64,000 nucleotides of DNA, taken from the NCBI RefSeq assembly GCF_000423545.1, contig NZ_AUIE01000035.1:1-64000 (forward strand). The letters run 5' to 3'. Position 1 is the first letter of the stretch. Each line of letters begins with the position of its first letter. This document shows positions 20,181 to 29,883 of the stretch, piece after piece. The notes below the pieces were generated by a model. The model searched no databases, was not told where the DNA came from, and was given only the letters and a program-made list of their open reading frames with translations. The position numbers and the translations under genes were made by a program. This DNA comes from Metapseudomonas resinovorans DSM 21078. Its GTDB lineage: Bacteria > Pseudomonadota > Gammaproteobacteria > Pseudomonadales > Pseudomonadaceae.

Positions 20181-21110
20181 ATGATGAACCGAAATGACCT
20201 GCGGCGTGCCGACCTCAACCTGCTGGTTGTCTTTGAAACCATGATGCGGGAGCGCAATGTGACGAGGGCCGGTGAGCGACTGTTCCTGGGGCAGACCACC
20301 ATCAGCAGCGCCCTCGGGCGATTGCGCGCGTTGTTCAACGACCCGCTGTTCATTCGCACTGCCGGGGTGATGGAGCCTACGGCGCGTGCCGTGGAAATCC
20401 ATGCACGGCTGGCGCCGGCCCTTGAAGGCATAGCCGAGGCCTTGAGCTGTACGCAGGCGTTCGATCCGCTGACCAGCGATGCGTCCTTCCATGTCGGGCT
20501 TTCGGACGATGTCGAATACGCACTGCTTCCGCGCCTGATGCGGCAGCTGCGGGACGAGGCGCCGAACGTGACCCTGGTGGTGCGCAGGGCGGACCGCTGG
20601 CAACTGCCCCAGTTGCTCAGCGCCGGCGAGATTTCCCTGGGCGTCAGCCTGACGCAGGAGCTGCCGGCCAGCACCCACTGCCGCAGACTGCGACCCATGC
20701 AGCCGATGTTGTTGCGCGCCGACAGCGCTGCCGGCCCTCTGGATCTGGACGCGTTCTGCCGACGTCCCCATGTGGTGGTGTCCTCCATGGGCAATGTCAT
20801 CGACGACGTCGATCACGCCCTTGGGCTGGCCGGGCGCCGGCGCAAGGTGGTGTTGGCGGTGCCGCAGTTCAGTGCCTTGCCCGCGCTGCTCGCCGCAAGC
20901 GACATGCTGGCCATGGTGCCGGACTACGTCGCCCAGGCCATGGCACAGCTGGAAGGCATGCGCGCCGAGTTCGTGCCGCTCGACCTGCCAACGCCGGACC
21001 TGTCCATGGCCTGGCGCGGCGCCAGCCACAACGATCCGCGCGAACGCTGGCTGCGCTCGCGCTTCTGTCGCTATGTTGGCACGCAGGAGCGCGCCGCAGT
21101 GGCCGCCTGA
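20181..21110 (+). CDS. LysR-family transcriptional regulator (NodD/SyrM-like subgroup)
   Basis: A 309-residue LTTR. The N-terminal HTH begins DLRRADLNLLVVFETMMRERNVTRAGERL and continues with TTISSALGRLRALFNDPLF, the form seen in the NodD/SyrM/LeuO-like branch. A periplasmic-binding-like effector domain follows from about residue 90. Tandem ATG codons at 20181 and 20184. The target is unknown. It is the first of a set of signalling genes reading right. Confidence 0.9.
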   Translation: MMNRNDLRRADLNLLVVFETMMRERNVTRAGERLFLGQTTISSALGRLRALFNDPLFIRTAGVMEPTARAVEIHARLAPALEGIAEALSCTQAFDPLTSDASFHVGLSDDVEYALLPRLMRQLRDEAPNVTLVVRRADRWQLPQLLSAGEISLGVSLTQELPASTHCRRLRPMQPMLLRADSAAGPLDLDAFCRRPHVVVSSMGNVIDDVDHALGLAGRRRKVVLAVPQFSALPALLAASDMLAMVPDYVAQAMAQLEGMRAEFVPLDLPTPDLSMAWRGASHNDPRERWLRSRFCRYVGTQERAAVAA

Positions 21111-21228
21111 TGACCCGGTGTCTGCGTTTGTCCGTACGGCCGGTGGCGTTGCCGGCCAGGGTGACGTGGACTAAATTTTTCTGGATATCTACACCGCACG
21201 CACAGTCGGTCGGTGAAGAGGAGGCGAG

Positions 21229-21900
21229 ATGAGTTCCTGGTCGCATTCAACGACGACCCAAGCCCCAACCGACCACAAGGAACCGATGGTCTATGTGGTC
21301 GACGACGACGAGTCGATGCGGCTCGCGCTCGACGGATTGCTACGTTCGATCGGCCTGCGCGTTGAGACGTTCGAATCGTCGCAGGACTTCCTCGCCTTCC
21401 CCAAGCAAGACGTGCCCAGCTGCCTGATCCTCGACGTCCGGCTGCGCGGCGAGAGCGGCCTTGCCCTCCAGGAACAGTTCGAGAAAAGCGGCGTGTGCAT
21501 GCCCATCGTGTTCATGACCGGGCACGGCGACATCGCCATGACGGTCAAGGCGATGAAGGCGGGAGCGGTGGATTTCCTCGCCAAGCCGTTCCGCGACCAG
21601 GACATGCTTGACGCGGTCGCCGCCGCCCTGGCGCGGGATGGCGAGCGCCTGACCGCCGAGCGCTCGAACGCCACGCTGCGCGCCGCCTACGACTCGCTGA
21701 CCGTGCGTGAGCGGGAAGTCATGGGCTTCGTCGTGGCCGGCCTGATGAACAAGCAGATCGCCGCCGAACTGAACCTCAGCGAAGTGACGGTAAAGGTCCA
21801 TCGCGGGCAAGTGATGAAGAAACTGGCTGCGCGCTCCGTCGCCGACCTGGTGCGCAAATCGGAAGCCCTCGGCATCCAGCCGCCGCGCAAATCGTCCTGA
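21229..21900 (+). CDS. FixJ/NarL-type response regulator
   Basis: A 223-residue regulator. The receiver domain carries YVVDDDESMRLAL, phosphoacceptor Asp in LILDVRLRGESG, MTGHGD and FLAKPFRDQD. The LuxR-type HTH reads LTVREREVMGFVVAGLMNKQ and EVTVKVHRGQVMKKL. The start is supported by a perfect GAGGAGG. It precedes the giant kinase gene by 63 bp in the same direction, so the two are very likely a cognate pair in one operon. Confidence 0.93.
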   Translation: MSSWSHSTTTQAPTDHKEPMVYVVDDDESMRLALDGLLRSIGLRVETFESSQDFLAFPKQDVPSCLILDVRLRGESGLALQEQFEKSGVCMPIVFMTGHGDIAMTVKAMKAGAVDFLAKPFRDQDMLDAVAAALARDGERLTAERSNATLRAAYDSLTVREREVMGFVVAGLMNKQIAAELNLSEVTVKVHRGQVMKKLAARSVADLVRKSEALGIQPPRKSS

Positions 21901-21963
21901 TCGCACCGCCATGGCGCGCCGGCAGCTACCTGATGGCCACATGCGGCAGGCCCACCACGACCA

Positions 21964-24900
21964 ATGACACCGACCTCTATGACTAACAGACAGCAGATCG
22001 TTTGGGACGACGGCGAGCGCGTCTTCTGCCGGGAGCCGTACCCGGAGGAGGGCGGCAGCCGCGTGCTGGTCGTCCGGCTCGCCGCCGAACAGCCGTCACC
22101 GGCCAGCCTGGAGCGCCTTGCCCATGAATTCGGCCTGAAAGATGAACTGGATGGCGCCTGGGCGCTGCGCCCGCTGGAGCTGGTACGCGAGGCCGGGCAG
22201 CACCTGCTGGTGCTCGAAGACCCCAATGGCGAGCCGCTTTCTCGGTTGCTTGATGCACCTATGGAGATGGGCAGTTTCCTGCGCCTGGCCGCGAGCATGG
22301 CCGCGGCGCTGGGCAAACTGCACCAGCGCGGGCTGGTGCACAAGGACCTCAAGCCTGCCCACATCCTGGTGAACTGCGCCGACGGCCAGGCTCGGCTCAC
22401 CGGCTTCGGTCTCACCTCGCGGCTGCCGCGCGAGCGCCAGGCCCCCGAGCCGCCGGAAACCATCGCCGGCACGCTCGCCTACATGGCCCCCGAGCAAACC
22501 GGCCGGATGAATCGTTCGATCGATTCGCGCAGCGATCTCTACGCCCTGGGCGTCACCTTCTACCAGATGCTCACCGGTGCGCTGCCGTTCGCCGCCACTG
22601 ACGCCATGGAGTGGGTGCATTGCCATATCGCCAGAAAGGCCGTGCCGCCGGACGAGCGGGAAGCGACGGTGCCCGGCGTGGTCTCGCGCATCGTCATGAA
22701 ACTGCTGGCCAAGACCGCCGAGGAGCGTTACCAGACCGCTGCTGGCGTCGAGCATGACGTGCTGCGCTGCCTCTCGGACTGGCAGCGGCAGGGCCACATC
22801 CACAACTTCCCCCTGGACGAGCAGGGCGTGCCGGACCGGCTACTGATCCCCGAGAAGCTTTACGGCCGGGAGCGGGAGGTGAACACCCTGGTTGCCTCGT
22901 TCGGGCGGATCGTCGGCAGCGCCTCGCCGGAGCTGGTGCTGGTCTCCGGATACTCCGGCATCGGCAAATCCTCGGTGGTCAATGAACTGCACAAGGTGCT
23001 GGTTCCGCCGCGAGGGCTGTTCGCCTCCGGCAAGTTCGACCAGTACAAGCGCAACATCCCCTATTCGACACTGGTGCAGGCCTTCCAGAGCCTGGTGCGG
23101 ACGCTTCTGGGCAAGAGCGACGCGGAACTGGAAACCTGGCGCGGCTCACTGCTGGACGCCCTGGAACCCAACGCCCGGCTGATGACCGACCTGATTCCCG
23201 AGCTGAAACTCATCATTGGTGAGCAGCCACCCGTGCCAGAGCTGGAACCCCAGCAGGCGCAGCGCCGGTTCCTCCTGGTGTTCCGCCGTTTCATCGGGGT
23301 TTTCGCCCGGGGGGAGCATCCGCTCGCGCTGTTCCTCGACGACCTGCAGTGGCTCGACGCGGCGACCCTCGATCTGCTGGAGGATCTGCTGATCCATTCG
23401 GAACTGAGGCACCTGATGCTGATCGGTGCCTACCGTGACAACGAGGTCGATGCCACGCACCCGCTGACCGGCAAGCTCCAGGCCATCAGGAATGCGGGCG
23501 TGCGGATCGATGAAATCACCCTGACGCCGCTCGCCCTCGAACACATCAAGCAACTGATCGCAGAGGCGCTGCATTGCGAGCGCGCGCGCATCGCGCCGCT
23601 GGCCCAGCTGGTGCAGGACAGGACCGCCGGTAACCCGTTCTTCGTGATCCAGTTCCTGCAGGCGCTCGCCGACGAAGACCTGCTCGCCTTCGACCATGCG
23701 ACACGGCAGTGGCGCTGGGACGCGGAGCGCATCCTTGCCAAGGGCTACACCGACAATGTCGTGGACCTGATGGTCGGCAAGCTGGCACGCCTGCCCCTGG
23801 AGACGCAGCAGGTATTGCAGCAACTCGCCTGTCTCGGCAACGCCGCCGGGATCGCGACACTGTCGACGGTGTTGGGCGTCACGCCGGAACAGGTCCACGC
23901 CGTCCTCTGGGAGGCCGTGCGTCAGGAACTGGTCGAGCGGCAGGAGGGCGCCTACTCGTTCGTTCACGACCGCATCCATGAAGCAGCCTATTCCTTGATC
24001 CCCCTGGCTTCGCGCGCGGAAAGCCACCTGCGTGTCGGGCGCTTGCTGGTGGCGCAGCTATCCCCGGAACGACGCGAGGAGGCCATCTTCGAAATCGTCG
24101 GCCAGCTCAATCGCGGTGCGGCGCTGATCAGCGACGTGGGCGAGCGGGAGCGGCTTGCCGAGTTCAACCTGCTCGCCGGCCAGCGCGCCAAGGCGTCCAC
24201 AGCCTATGCGTCGGCGCTTGCCTACCTCGGCGCCGGTGCCGAGTTGCTCGACGAGCAGTGCTGGGAACACCGGCATGCGCTGATGTTCGCCCTCGAATTG
24301 AACCGCGCCGAATGCGAGTTCCTGACCGGGCAGTTGTCCGTCGCGGACGCGCGGCTGGCGGCTTTGTCCCATCGCGCCACGAGCACGGTCGAGCGAGCGC
24401 AGGTCGCCTGCCTGCGAATGGATGTCTACCTGCTCCTCGATTGCAGCGACCAGGCGGTGGCGGTCTGCCTCGCCTACCTGCGGCATGTCGGCATCGAGTG
24501 GTCGCCCCATCCGGAGGACGCCGAGGTGCGTCGCGAGTACGACCACATCTGGTCGATGCTCGGCGACCGCGAGATCGAGGACCTCATCGACCTGCCGCTG
24601 ATGGACGATGCGGCCACCCTCGCGACTGTCGATGCCCTGACCAAGCTCTTCCCGTCTGCCTTGCAGACGGATGCAAACCTTGCCGCCCTGACGATCTGCA
24701 AGGGGATCAGCCTCAGCCTCGAACGGGGCAATTGCGATGCGTCGTGTGTGAGCTACGCCAATCTGGGCAGGGTCGCCGGACGGCGCTTCGGCGACTACCA
24801 GGCCGGCTACCGCTTCGGCCTGCTCGGCTGCCAATTGATCGACCGGCGCAATCTGAAGCGTTTCGAGGCCAGTAGCTTCCTGTGCTTCTCGATCTTCTCT

Positions 24901-27465
24901 GTGCGCTGGATGAGGCCCGTGGGAGAGTGCCGTGCCCTGTTGCAACGTGCGTTCACCGCGGCGAACCGGGTGGGCGATCTTGCCTACGGCGCCTATGCGG
25001 GCAACAGCCGCAACTCGGACCTGCTCTTCGCCGGTGAGCCGCTGCCCGATGTGCAGGTTGAAGCCGAACGCGGCCTGGCGTATGCCGAGAAGGTGCGCTT
25101 TGGCCTGGTCACTGATTTCATCTCCACTCAGCTTGCGCTGATCCGCATGCTGCGCGGCCTGACACCGGTGTTCGGCTGTTTCGACGACGAGCCGCGCACT
25201 GAAGCCCACCTGTCCGCCAGCTCGGACCTGGCGCTCGCCTTTTGCTGGTACTGGGTACGCAAACTGCAAGCCCGCTACCTGGCCGAGGACCACGAGGCCG
25301 CCATGGACGCCGCGCTCCGGGCGGAAGAACTGCTCTGGACCTCGTACTCCTTCTTCGAAGAGGCCGAGTACCACTTCTACGGCGCGCTAGTCCGGGCCGC
25401 CCGTTGCAATAGCTTGCCGGCCAGTGAGCATGCAGCGCACCTGGAAGCCATGGCTGCGCACCACCGGCAGCTTCAAGTGTGGGCGCAACAGTGCGCGGAG
25501 AACTTCGCCGGCCGGGTTGCGCTGGTGGGTGCCGAGATCGCCCGCGTCGAAGGTCGCCTGCTGGATGCCGAGCAGCTCTATGAGCAGGCCATCCGCTCGG
25601 CGCAGGAGAGTGGCTTCGTGCATATCGAGGCCCTGGCCAACGAGCTCGCCGCCCGCTGCTATGCGGCGCGCGGTCTGGAGAAGATCGCCCGCCTGTACCT
25701 GCGCGACGCCCGCTACGGCTACCTGCGTTGGGGGGCCGACGGCAAGGTGCGGCAACTGGAGGCGACGTACCCCTACCTGAGGGCGGAGGAAATCGCGCCG
25801 GGCCCGACCACCACCATCGCCACACCGGTCGAGCACCTCGACCTGGCCACTGTACTCAAGGTGTCGCAGGCGGCCTCGGGCGACATCGTCCTGGAACGGC
25901 TGATCGATATGGTCATGCACACGGCTATCGAGCAGGCCGGCGCCGAACGGGGCCTGCTGATCCTGTCGGAGGGCGGCGAGCACCGGGTCGTTGCGGAAAC
26001 GGTCACGGGCGACGACATGACCCGGCTGCGCGACGAGGCGGCCAGTTCCGCGCTTTTGCCCGAGTCGATCCTCTACCGGGTGCTGCGCACTCGCGAGAGC
26101 GTTGTGCTCGACGACGCCCTGGCCGAGCCACCTTTCGCCGCCGACCCGTACGTCAGCCAGCACAGCACCCGCTCCATCCTCTGCCTGCCGCTGATGAACC
26201 AGGCCAAGCTCATCGGCGCGCTCTACCTGGAGAACAACCAGACCGCCCGGGTGTTCAGCCCGGCGCGCACCGCCGTGCTCAAGCTGGTGGCCTCGCAGGC
26301 GGCGATCTCCCTGGAAAACGCCCGCTTGTACCGCGATGTCGAGGAGCGTGAAGCGAAAATCCGGCGCCTCGTCGACGCCAACATCATCGGCATCATCGTC
26401 TGGAGCGCCGAAGGCGAGATCCGCGAGGCCAACGACGCCTTTCTCCACATGGTGGGCTACGAGCGGGAGGACCTGCTCTCGGGCCGTGTGCGCTGGTGGG
26501 ACATGACACCGCCGGAACAGCGCGAGGACAGCGAAAAGGCCTTGGCGGAGGCCGTCCAGTACGGGCGTGCGCAGCCCTTCGAGAAGGAATACATCAGGAA
26601 GGATGGCAGCCGCCTGCCCGTCATCCTGGGCCTGGCCTCCTTCGAAGCGAGCCTCAAGGAAGGCGTCGCCTTCGTGCTCGACCTGACCGAACGCAAGCAG
26701 GCCGAGGAAAAGGTCCGCGAGGGTGAGCGGCGTTATCGCGAGGTCCAGACTGAACTGGCCCACGCCAACCGTGTCGCCACCATGGGGCAGCTCGCCGCCT
26801 CCATCGCCCACGAAGTCAACCAGCCAATCGCCGCCACGGTCACCAACGCTCATGCCGCGCAGCGCTGGCTAGGCGCCCAGCCACCTAACGTCGACGAAGT
26901 CGGGCAGGTGCTCGCGCGCATCATCAAGGATGCCAATCGGGCCTCGGAGGTCCTTGGCCGGATTCGCGGATTGATCAGGAAGGCGCCGCCGCAGAAGGAG
27001 CCGGTGGACGTCAACGAAGCCATCCGCGACATGATCGACTTCACCCGCAGCCAGGCCACCAAGGGCGGCGTCTCGGTACGCACGCAACTCGCCAATGGCC
27101 TGCCCCGCATAGAAGGCGACCGGGTCGAGCTGCAGCAAGTGCTCCTCAACCTCATCATCAACGCACTGGAGGCCATGGGCGCCAACGCCGACGCACCGCG
27201 GCACCTGCACATCACCACGGAGGAGGGCGATCCTGGCGGCGTGCTGGTGACCGTGAGCGACAGCGGACCGGGCTTCGCTGAACTGGCCAGCGAGCAGTTG
27301 TTCGCCCCGTTCTACACCACCAAGCCCACGGGCCTGGGGATGGGCCTGTCCATCTGCCGCTCGATCGTCGAAAGCCACGGTGGCCGGATGTGGGCCGGCG
27401 CTAACCAGCCCTGCGGCGCCATCGTCCGGTTCACCCTGCCGGCTCATCCAGTCGGGGAGGCGTAG
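21964..27465 (+). CDS. Giant hybrid sensor: kinase-like/AAA ATPase/GAF/PAS/histidine kinase
   Basis: An 1833-residue cytoplasmic sensor of the trifunctional Ser/Thr kinase/ATP-binding/histidine kinase type. Residues 1-270 form a Ser/Thr-kinase-like domain with HKDLKPAHIL (about 126) and YMAPEQTGRM; the usual DFG reads TGFG (146-149) and no clear glycine loop is seen, so it may be a pseudokinase. An AAA/MalT-type ATPase follows with Walker A GYSGIGKSS (about 330) and LALFLDDLQWLD. A long helical TPR-like region spans about 600-1280, then GAF (about 1296-1460), PAS (about 1480-1590) and a histidine kinase with H-box IAHEVNQP (about 1614) and HATPase boxes NALEAM, DSGPGF, GLGMGLSI. Partner: the FixJ-type regulator upstream. 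ATG 21964 or 21979; neither has a strong ribosome binding site. Confidence 0.9.
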   Translation: MTPTSMTNRQQIVWDDGERVFCREPYPEEGGSRVLVVRLAAEQPSPASLERLAHEFGLKDELDGAWALRPLELVREAGQHLLVLEDPNGEPLSRLLDAPMEMGSFLRLAASMAAALGKLHQRGLVHKDLKPAHILVNCADGQARLTGFGLTSRLPRERQAPEPPETIAGTLAYMAPEQTGRMNRSIDSRSDLYALGVTFYQMLTGALPFAATDAMEWVHCHIARKAVPPDEREATVPGVVSRIVMKLLAKTAEERYQTAAGVEHDVLRCLSDWQRQGHIHNFPLDEQGVPDRLLIPEKLYGREREVNTLVASFGRIVGSASPELVLVSGYSGIGKSSVVNELHKVLVPPRGLFASGKFDQYKRNIPYSTLVQAFQSLVRTLLGKSDAELETWRGSLLDALEPNARLMTDLIPELKLIIGEQPPVPELEPQQAQRRFLLVFRRFIGVFARGEHPLALFLDDLQWLDAATLDLLEDLLIHSELRHLMLIGAYRDNEVDATHPLTGKLQAIRNAGVRIDEITLTPLALEHIKQLIAEALHCERARIAPLAQLVQDRTAGNPFFVIQFLQALADEDLLAFDHATRQWRWDAERILAKGYTDNVVDLMVGKLARLPLETQQVLQQLACLGNAAGIATLSTVLGVTPEQVHAVLWEAVRQELVERQEGAYSFVHDRIHEAAYSLIPLASRAESHLRVGRLLVAQLSPERREEAIFEIVGQLNRGAALISDVGERERLAEFNLLAGQRAKASTAYASALAYLGAGAELLDEQCWEHRHALMFALELNRAECEFLTGQLSVADARLAALSHRATSTVERAQVACLRMDVYLLLDCSDQAVAVCLAYLRHVGIEWSPHPEDAEVRREYDHIWSMLGDREIEDLIDLPLMDDAATLATVDALTKLFPSALQTDANLAALTICKGISLSLERGNCDASCVSYANLGRVAGRRFGDYQAGYRFGLLGCQLIDRRNLKRFEASSFLCFSIFSVRWMRPVGECRALLQRAFTAANRVGDLAYGAYAGNSRNSDLLFAGEPLPDVQVEAERGLAYAEKVRFGLVTDFISTQLALIRMLRGLTPVFGCFDDEPRTEAHLSASSDLALAFCWYWVRKLQARYLAEDHEAAMDAALRAEELLWTSYSFFEEAEYHFYGALVRAARCNSLPASEHAAHLEAMAAHHRQLQVWAQQCAENFAGRVALVGAEIARVEGRLLDAEQLYEQAIRSAQESGFVHIEALANELAARCYAARGLEKIARLYLRDARYGYLRWGADGKVRQLEATYPYLRAEEIAPGPTTTIATPVEHLDLATVLKVSQAASGDIVLERLIDMVMHTAIEQAGAERGLLILSEGGEHRVVAETVTGDDMTRLRDEAASSALLPESILYRVLRTRESVVLDDALAEPPFAADPYVSQHSTRSILCLPLMNQAKLIGALYLENNQTARVFSPARTAVLKLVASQAAISLENARLYRDVEEREAKIRRLVDANIIGIIVWSAEGEIREANDAFLHMVGYEREDLLSGRVRWWDMTPPEQREDSEKALAEAVQYGRAQPFEKEYIRKDGSRLPVILGLASFEASLKEGVAFVLDLTERKQAEEKVREGERRYREVQTELAHANRVATMGQLAASIAHEVNQPIAATVTNAHAAQRWLGAQPPNVDEVGQVLARIIKDANRASEVLGRIRGLIRKAPPQKEPVDVNEAIRDMIDFTRSQATKGGVSVRTQLANGLPRIEGDRVELQQVLLNLIINALEAMGANADAPRHLHITTEEGDPGGVLVTVSDSGPGFAELASEQLFAPFYTTKPTGLGMGLSICRSIVESHGGRMWAGANQPCGAIVRFTLPAHPVGEA

Positions 27466-27710
27466 CGGCAAGTCCCGCCACCACCCTGGATGGCGTCCGG
27501 GCTAGGATTGTCTGCCGCCCGGCACGCACGCTTCCTTGCTCACACAGGCCTCGCGACCATGACCAGACCAGGACCACCGGCGCGGGTGATTTCCACCCGC
27601 CGGCGATGCCGCCACGACTCCGACGCCATGTGCCCGAGCCAAGGCAACGCAACGCATGCCTGCCCGGCCTCCGTAGCCCTACGGATGGCTGGAGCGCGGA
27701 GGCGCGAGTC
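27466..27710. other. Intergenic region upstream of second histidine kinase
   Basis: 245 bases. It contains the palindrome at 27670-27685 described separately. The frame of the following gene is open through part of this region, but no homology or ribosome site supports an earlier start. Confidence 0.4.
27670..27685. promoter_or_regulatory. Palindrome TCCGTAG-CC-CTACGGA upstream of sensor kinase
   Basis: A perfect 7-2-7 inverted repeat about 26-41 bases before the kinase start codon. The same arms occur at 29779-29794 before the HbpS-like gene. It is a candidate binding site for the LuxR-type regulator encoded here, which would imply autoregulation. Confidence 0.5.
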
Positions 27711-29162
27711 ATGATGTCCGCCGTGAAACCCCTGACGCTTACTCGCACATTCCTGTTCTGGCTGGTGCTGTTCTGCCCCGTCGCCGCCTGGATCGGCTGG
27801 CAGGATTACGCCGACCGCTACGAGCGCTTTTTCCAGGACACCAGCATCGTGCAGCGCATGCTCAGCCAGAAGACCGTGCAGCACGAAGCTGTGCTGGAAA
27901 CCCTGGCGGCGCTGTCGCACGCCCCCATTCCTGAACGCCTCTTGCCCAGCCTGCAGGCGTCCATGCCGCAGCTGCTGGGCCTGGGCCACCTGCGTGACGG
28001 GGGCTGGGCGGGCAGCACTGCTTTGCCGCCAGCCCTGCCGGCTGCGCTGGAAGAGGCCCGCCAGGCGGGGCACCCCGTCACCCTGCCGCTGGACGAGGCG
28101 TGCTATTGGCTGGTGGCCCCATCGGGCTGGAGCCTGTTGCTGGACGCGCGGCAGCTTCTGCCAGCCACCGATTTCCCGCCCTCGCTCGCCTTGCTGACGC
28201 TGGACCTGGGGAAGGGGGCGCTCACGCTGCTGGCGCGTCAGCCCGCCGCCGGGGCGCCGGGTTGGGCCCTCGATGTGCGCAAACCGTTGGGTGCGGTCAG
28301 CCAACCCTTTGCCCTGCACAGCTGGCGCACGCTGACGCCCGCCGACTGGCCCTGGCTGGAATGGTTGGCCTGGGTCGTCGCCAGCGGCCTGCTGGTGGCC
28401 GGCGCCGCTGCCTGGCAGCGGTCGCGCGCTGAGGCCAGGCGGCGACAGGAGGAGGTCCGCCTGGCAGCAATGGCACGGTTGAACACCCTGGGTGAAATGG
28501 CCGCGGGCCTGGCCCATGAGTTGAACCAGCCACTGACGGCCATCCTCGCCCAGGTGCGCGCGGCCGAGCGCCTGCTGGACGACGAAGAAGAGCGCCCCGC
28601 CGTGCGCCAGGCCCTGCTTGCCAGTGCTGGCCAGGCTCGCCGCGCGGCCGACATCATCAGCCGCATGCGTGAGCTGGTGACACCCAGCTCACCGTCATCG
28701 CGCACGCTAGTCGACCCCGACGCCCTGATGGCTTCGCTGCTGTTCCTGCGTGAAGACGAGCTGGCGCGTCGAGGCATCCGCCTGGCGTGGCGCAACACCA
28801 ACCCGGGCGTTCGCCCGTTGGGAGACCGGGTGGCGCTTGAGCAGATCCTGCACAACCTGGTGCAGAACGCCGCCGATGCGCTGGTCGGCACACCGGCCAG
28901 CCGGACCATCGTCGTGACCGGCGGCGTCGAAGGCAGAGACTACGTATTCAGCGTCAGCGACAATGGCCCCGGTATCCCCGCCGAGGCCTTGCCGCGGCTG
29001 TTCGAGCCCTTCTACAGCACGCGGCCGCAAGGCATGGGGCTGGGCCTGGCATTGTGCGAAACGCTCGCCGGTGCCATGGACGGCCGCATCACGGCCAGCA
29101 ACCTCGAACCCCGGGGCGCTCGCTTCACCCTGAGCCTGCCCCTGGCTGGAGCCGATGCATGA
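27711..29162 (+). CDS. Membrane sensor histidine kinase
   Basis: 483 residues starting MMSAVKPLTLTRTFLFWLVL. It has an N-terminal membrane segment, a periplasmic sensor region of about 190 residues, a second membrane segment (LAWVVASGLLVAGAAAW) near 220-240, H-box GLAHELNQPLTAIL with the phosphorylated His near 269, and HATPase boxes NLVQNAADAL, SDNGPGIP and GMGLGLALC. This is the FixL/DctS-like HPK4 kinase form. GGAG 8-9 bases before ATG 27711 supports the start. It overlaps the next gene by 4 bases (ATGA). Confidence 0.92.
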   Translation: MMSAVKPLTLTRTFLFWLVLFCPVAAWIGWQDYADRYERFFQDTSIVQRMLSQKTVQHEAVLETLAALSHAPIPERLLPSLQASMPQLLGLGHLRDGGWAGSTALPPALPAALEEARQAGHPVTLPLDEACYWLVAPSGWSLLLDARQLLPATDFPPSLALLTLDLGKGALTLLARQPAAGAPGWALDVRKPLGAVSQPFALHSWRTLTPADWPWLEWLAWVVASGLLVAGAAAWQRSRAEARRRQEEVRLAAMARLNTLGEMAAGLAHELNQPLTAILAQVRAAERLLDDEEERPAVRQALLASAGQARRAADIISRMRELVTPSSPSSRTLVDPDALMASLLFLREDELARRGIRLAWRNTNPGVRPLGDRVALEQILHNLVQNAADALVGTPASRTIVVTGGVEGRDYVFSVSDNGPGIPAEALPRLFEPFYSTRPQGMGLGLALCETLAGAMDGRITASNLEPRGARFTLSLPLAGADA

Positions 29163-29785
29163 GCCTCCCCGCGCAATCCCCGCTGGTGTACCTGGTCGAC
29201 GACGATGATGCGGTGCGCGACGGGCTGGCGCTGCTATTGCGCAGCGTCGGGTTGCGCAGCGAGGGCCATGGCGACCCCCGGGCCTTCCTGTCGTCACTGT
29301 CGCCACAGGCCATCGGTTGCGTGGTGCTGGACATCCGTATGCCGGGCATCGGTGGGCTGGATGTGCTGGCAAGGCTGGCGGAGTCCTCCGATCTGCCGGT
29401 GGTCATGCTGACCGGCCACGGCAACGTCGACTTGTGCCGCCGCGCCTTCAAGGGGGGCGCCGTGGAATTCCTGCAGAAGCCGGTGGATGACGACGTCTTC
29501 CTGGACGTCGTGCAGGCCGCCGTACGCAGCCATATCGCCAGCCGCGAGCGCCTGGCGGTCACGCAGGCAGCCGCCGAACGCCTGGCGCGCCTGTCCGGGC
29601 GCGAGCGTGAGGTGCTGGTGCGCATCGTCCAGGGCATGAGCAACAAGGAAATCGCGCGCGAGTTCGATCTGTCGCCGCGCACGGTGGAAACCTACCGCGC
29701 CAACGTCTTCGCCAAGCTGGAGGCCGACTCGCTGGCGCAGCTCATTCGGCAGTACGCCAGCTTGCTCGACGCCCCGTCTCCGTAG
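29159..29785 (+). CDS. FixJ-type response regulator, partner of the upstream kinase
   Basis: 208 residues. Receiver: YLVDDDDAVRDGLALLL, phosphoacceptor Asp in VVLDIRMPGIGG, MLTGHGNVD and LQKPVDDD. LuxR-type HTH: LSGREREVLVRIVQGMSNKE and SPRTVETYRANVFAKL. Its start overlaps the kinase stop codon by 4 bases, so the two are translationally coupled. Its own stop codon lies inside the palindrome at 29779-29794. Confidence 0.93.
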   Translation: MSLPAQSPLVYLVDDDDAVRDGLALLLRSVGLRSEGHGDPRAFLSSLSPQAIGCVVLDIRMPGIGGLDVLARLAESSDLPVVMLTGHGNVDLCRRAFKGGAVEFLQKPVDDDVFLDVVQAAVRSHIASRERLAVTQAAAERLARLSGREREVLVRIVQGMSNKEIAREFDLSPRTVETYRANVFAKLEADSLAQLIRQYASLLDAPSP

Positions 29786-29794
29786 CGCTACGGA
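29779..29794. promoter_or_regulatory. Palindrome TCCGTAG-CG-CTACGGA upstream of HbpS-like gene
   Basis: Perfect 7-2-7 inverted repeat with the same arms as 27670-27685, about 90 bases before the next gene. Having no loop, it is a better protein operator than terminator, although it straddles the regulator's stop codon and a terminator role cannot be excluded. Confidence 0.5.
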
Positions 29795-29883
29795 GGGCGT
29801 CCCGTAGTCGGGCGCATACCGCGGCAAGCGGGTTCTGGACACACTGGCCATTCCTGAAATCGAACCACGAAAAGGACATAGCC

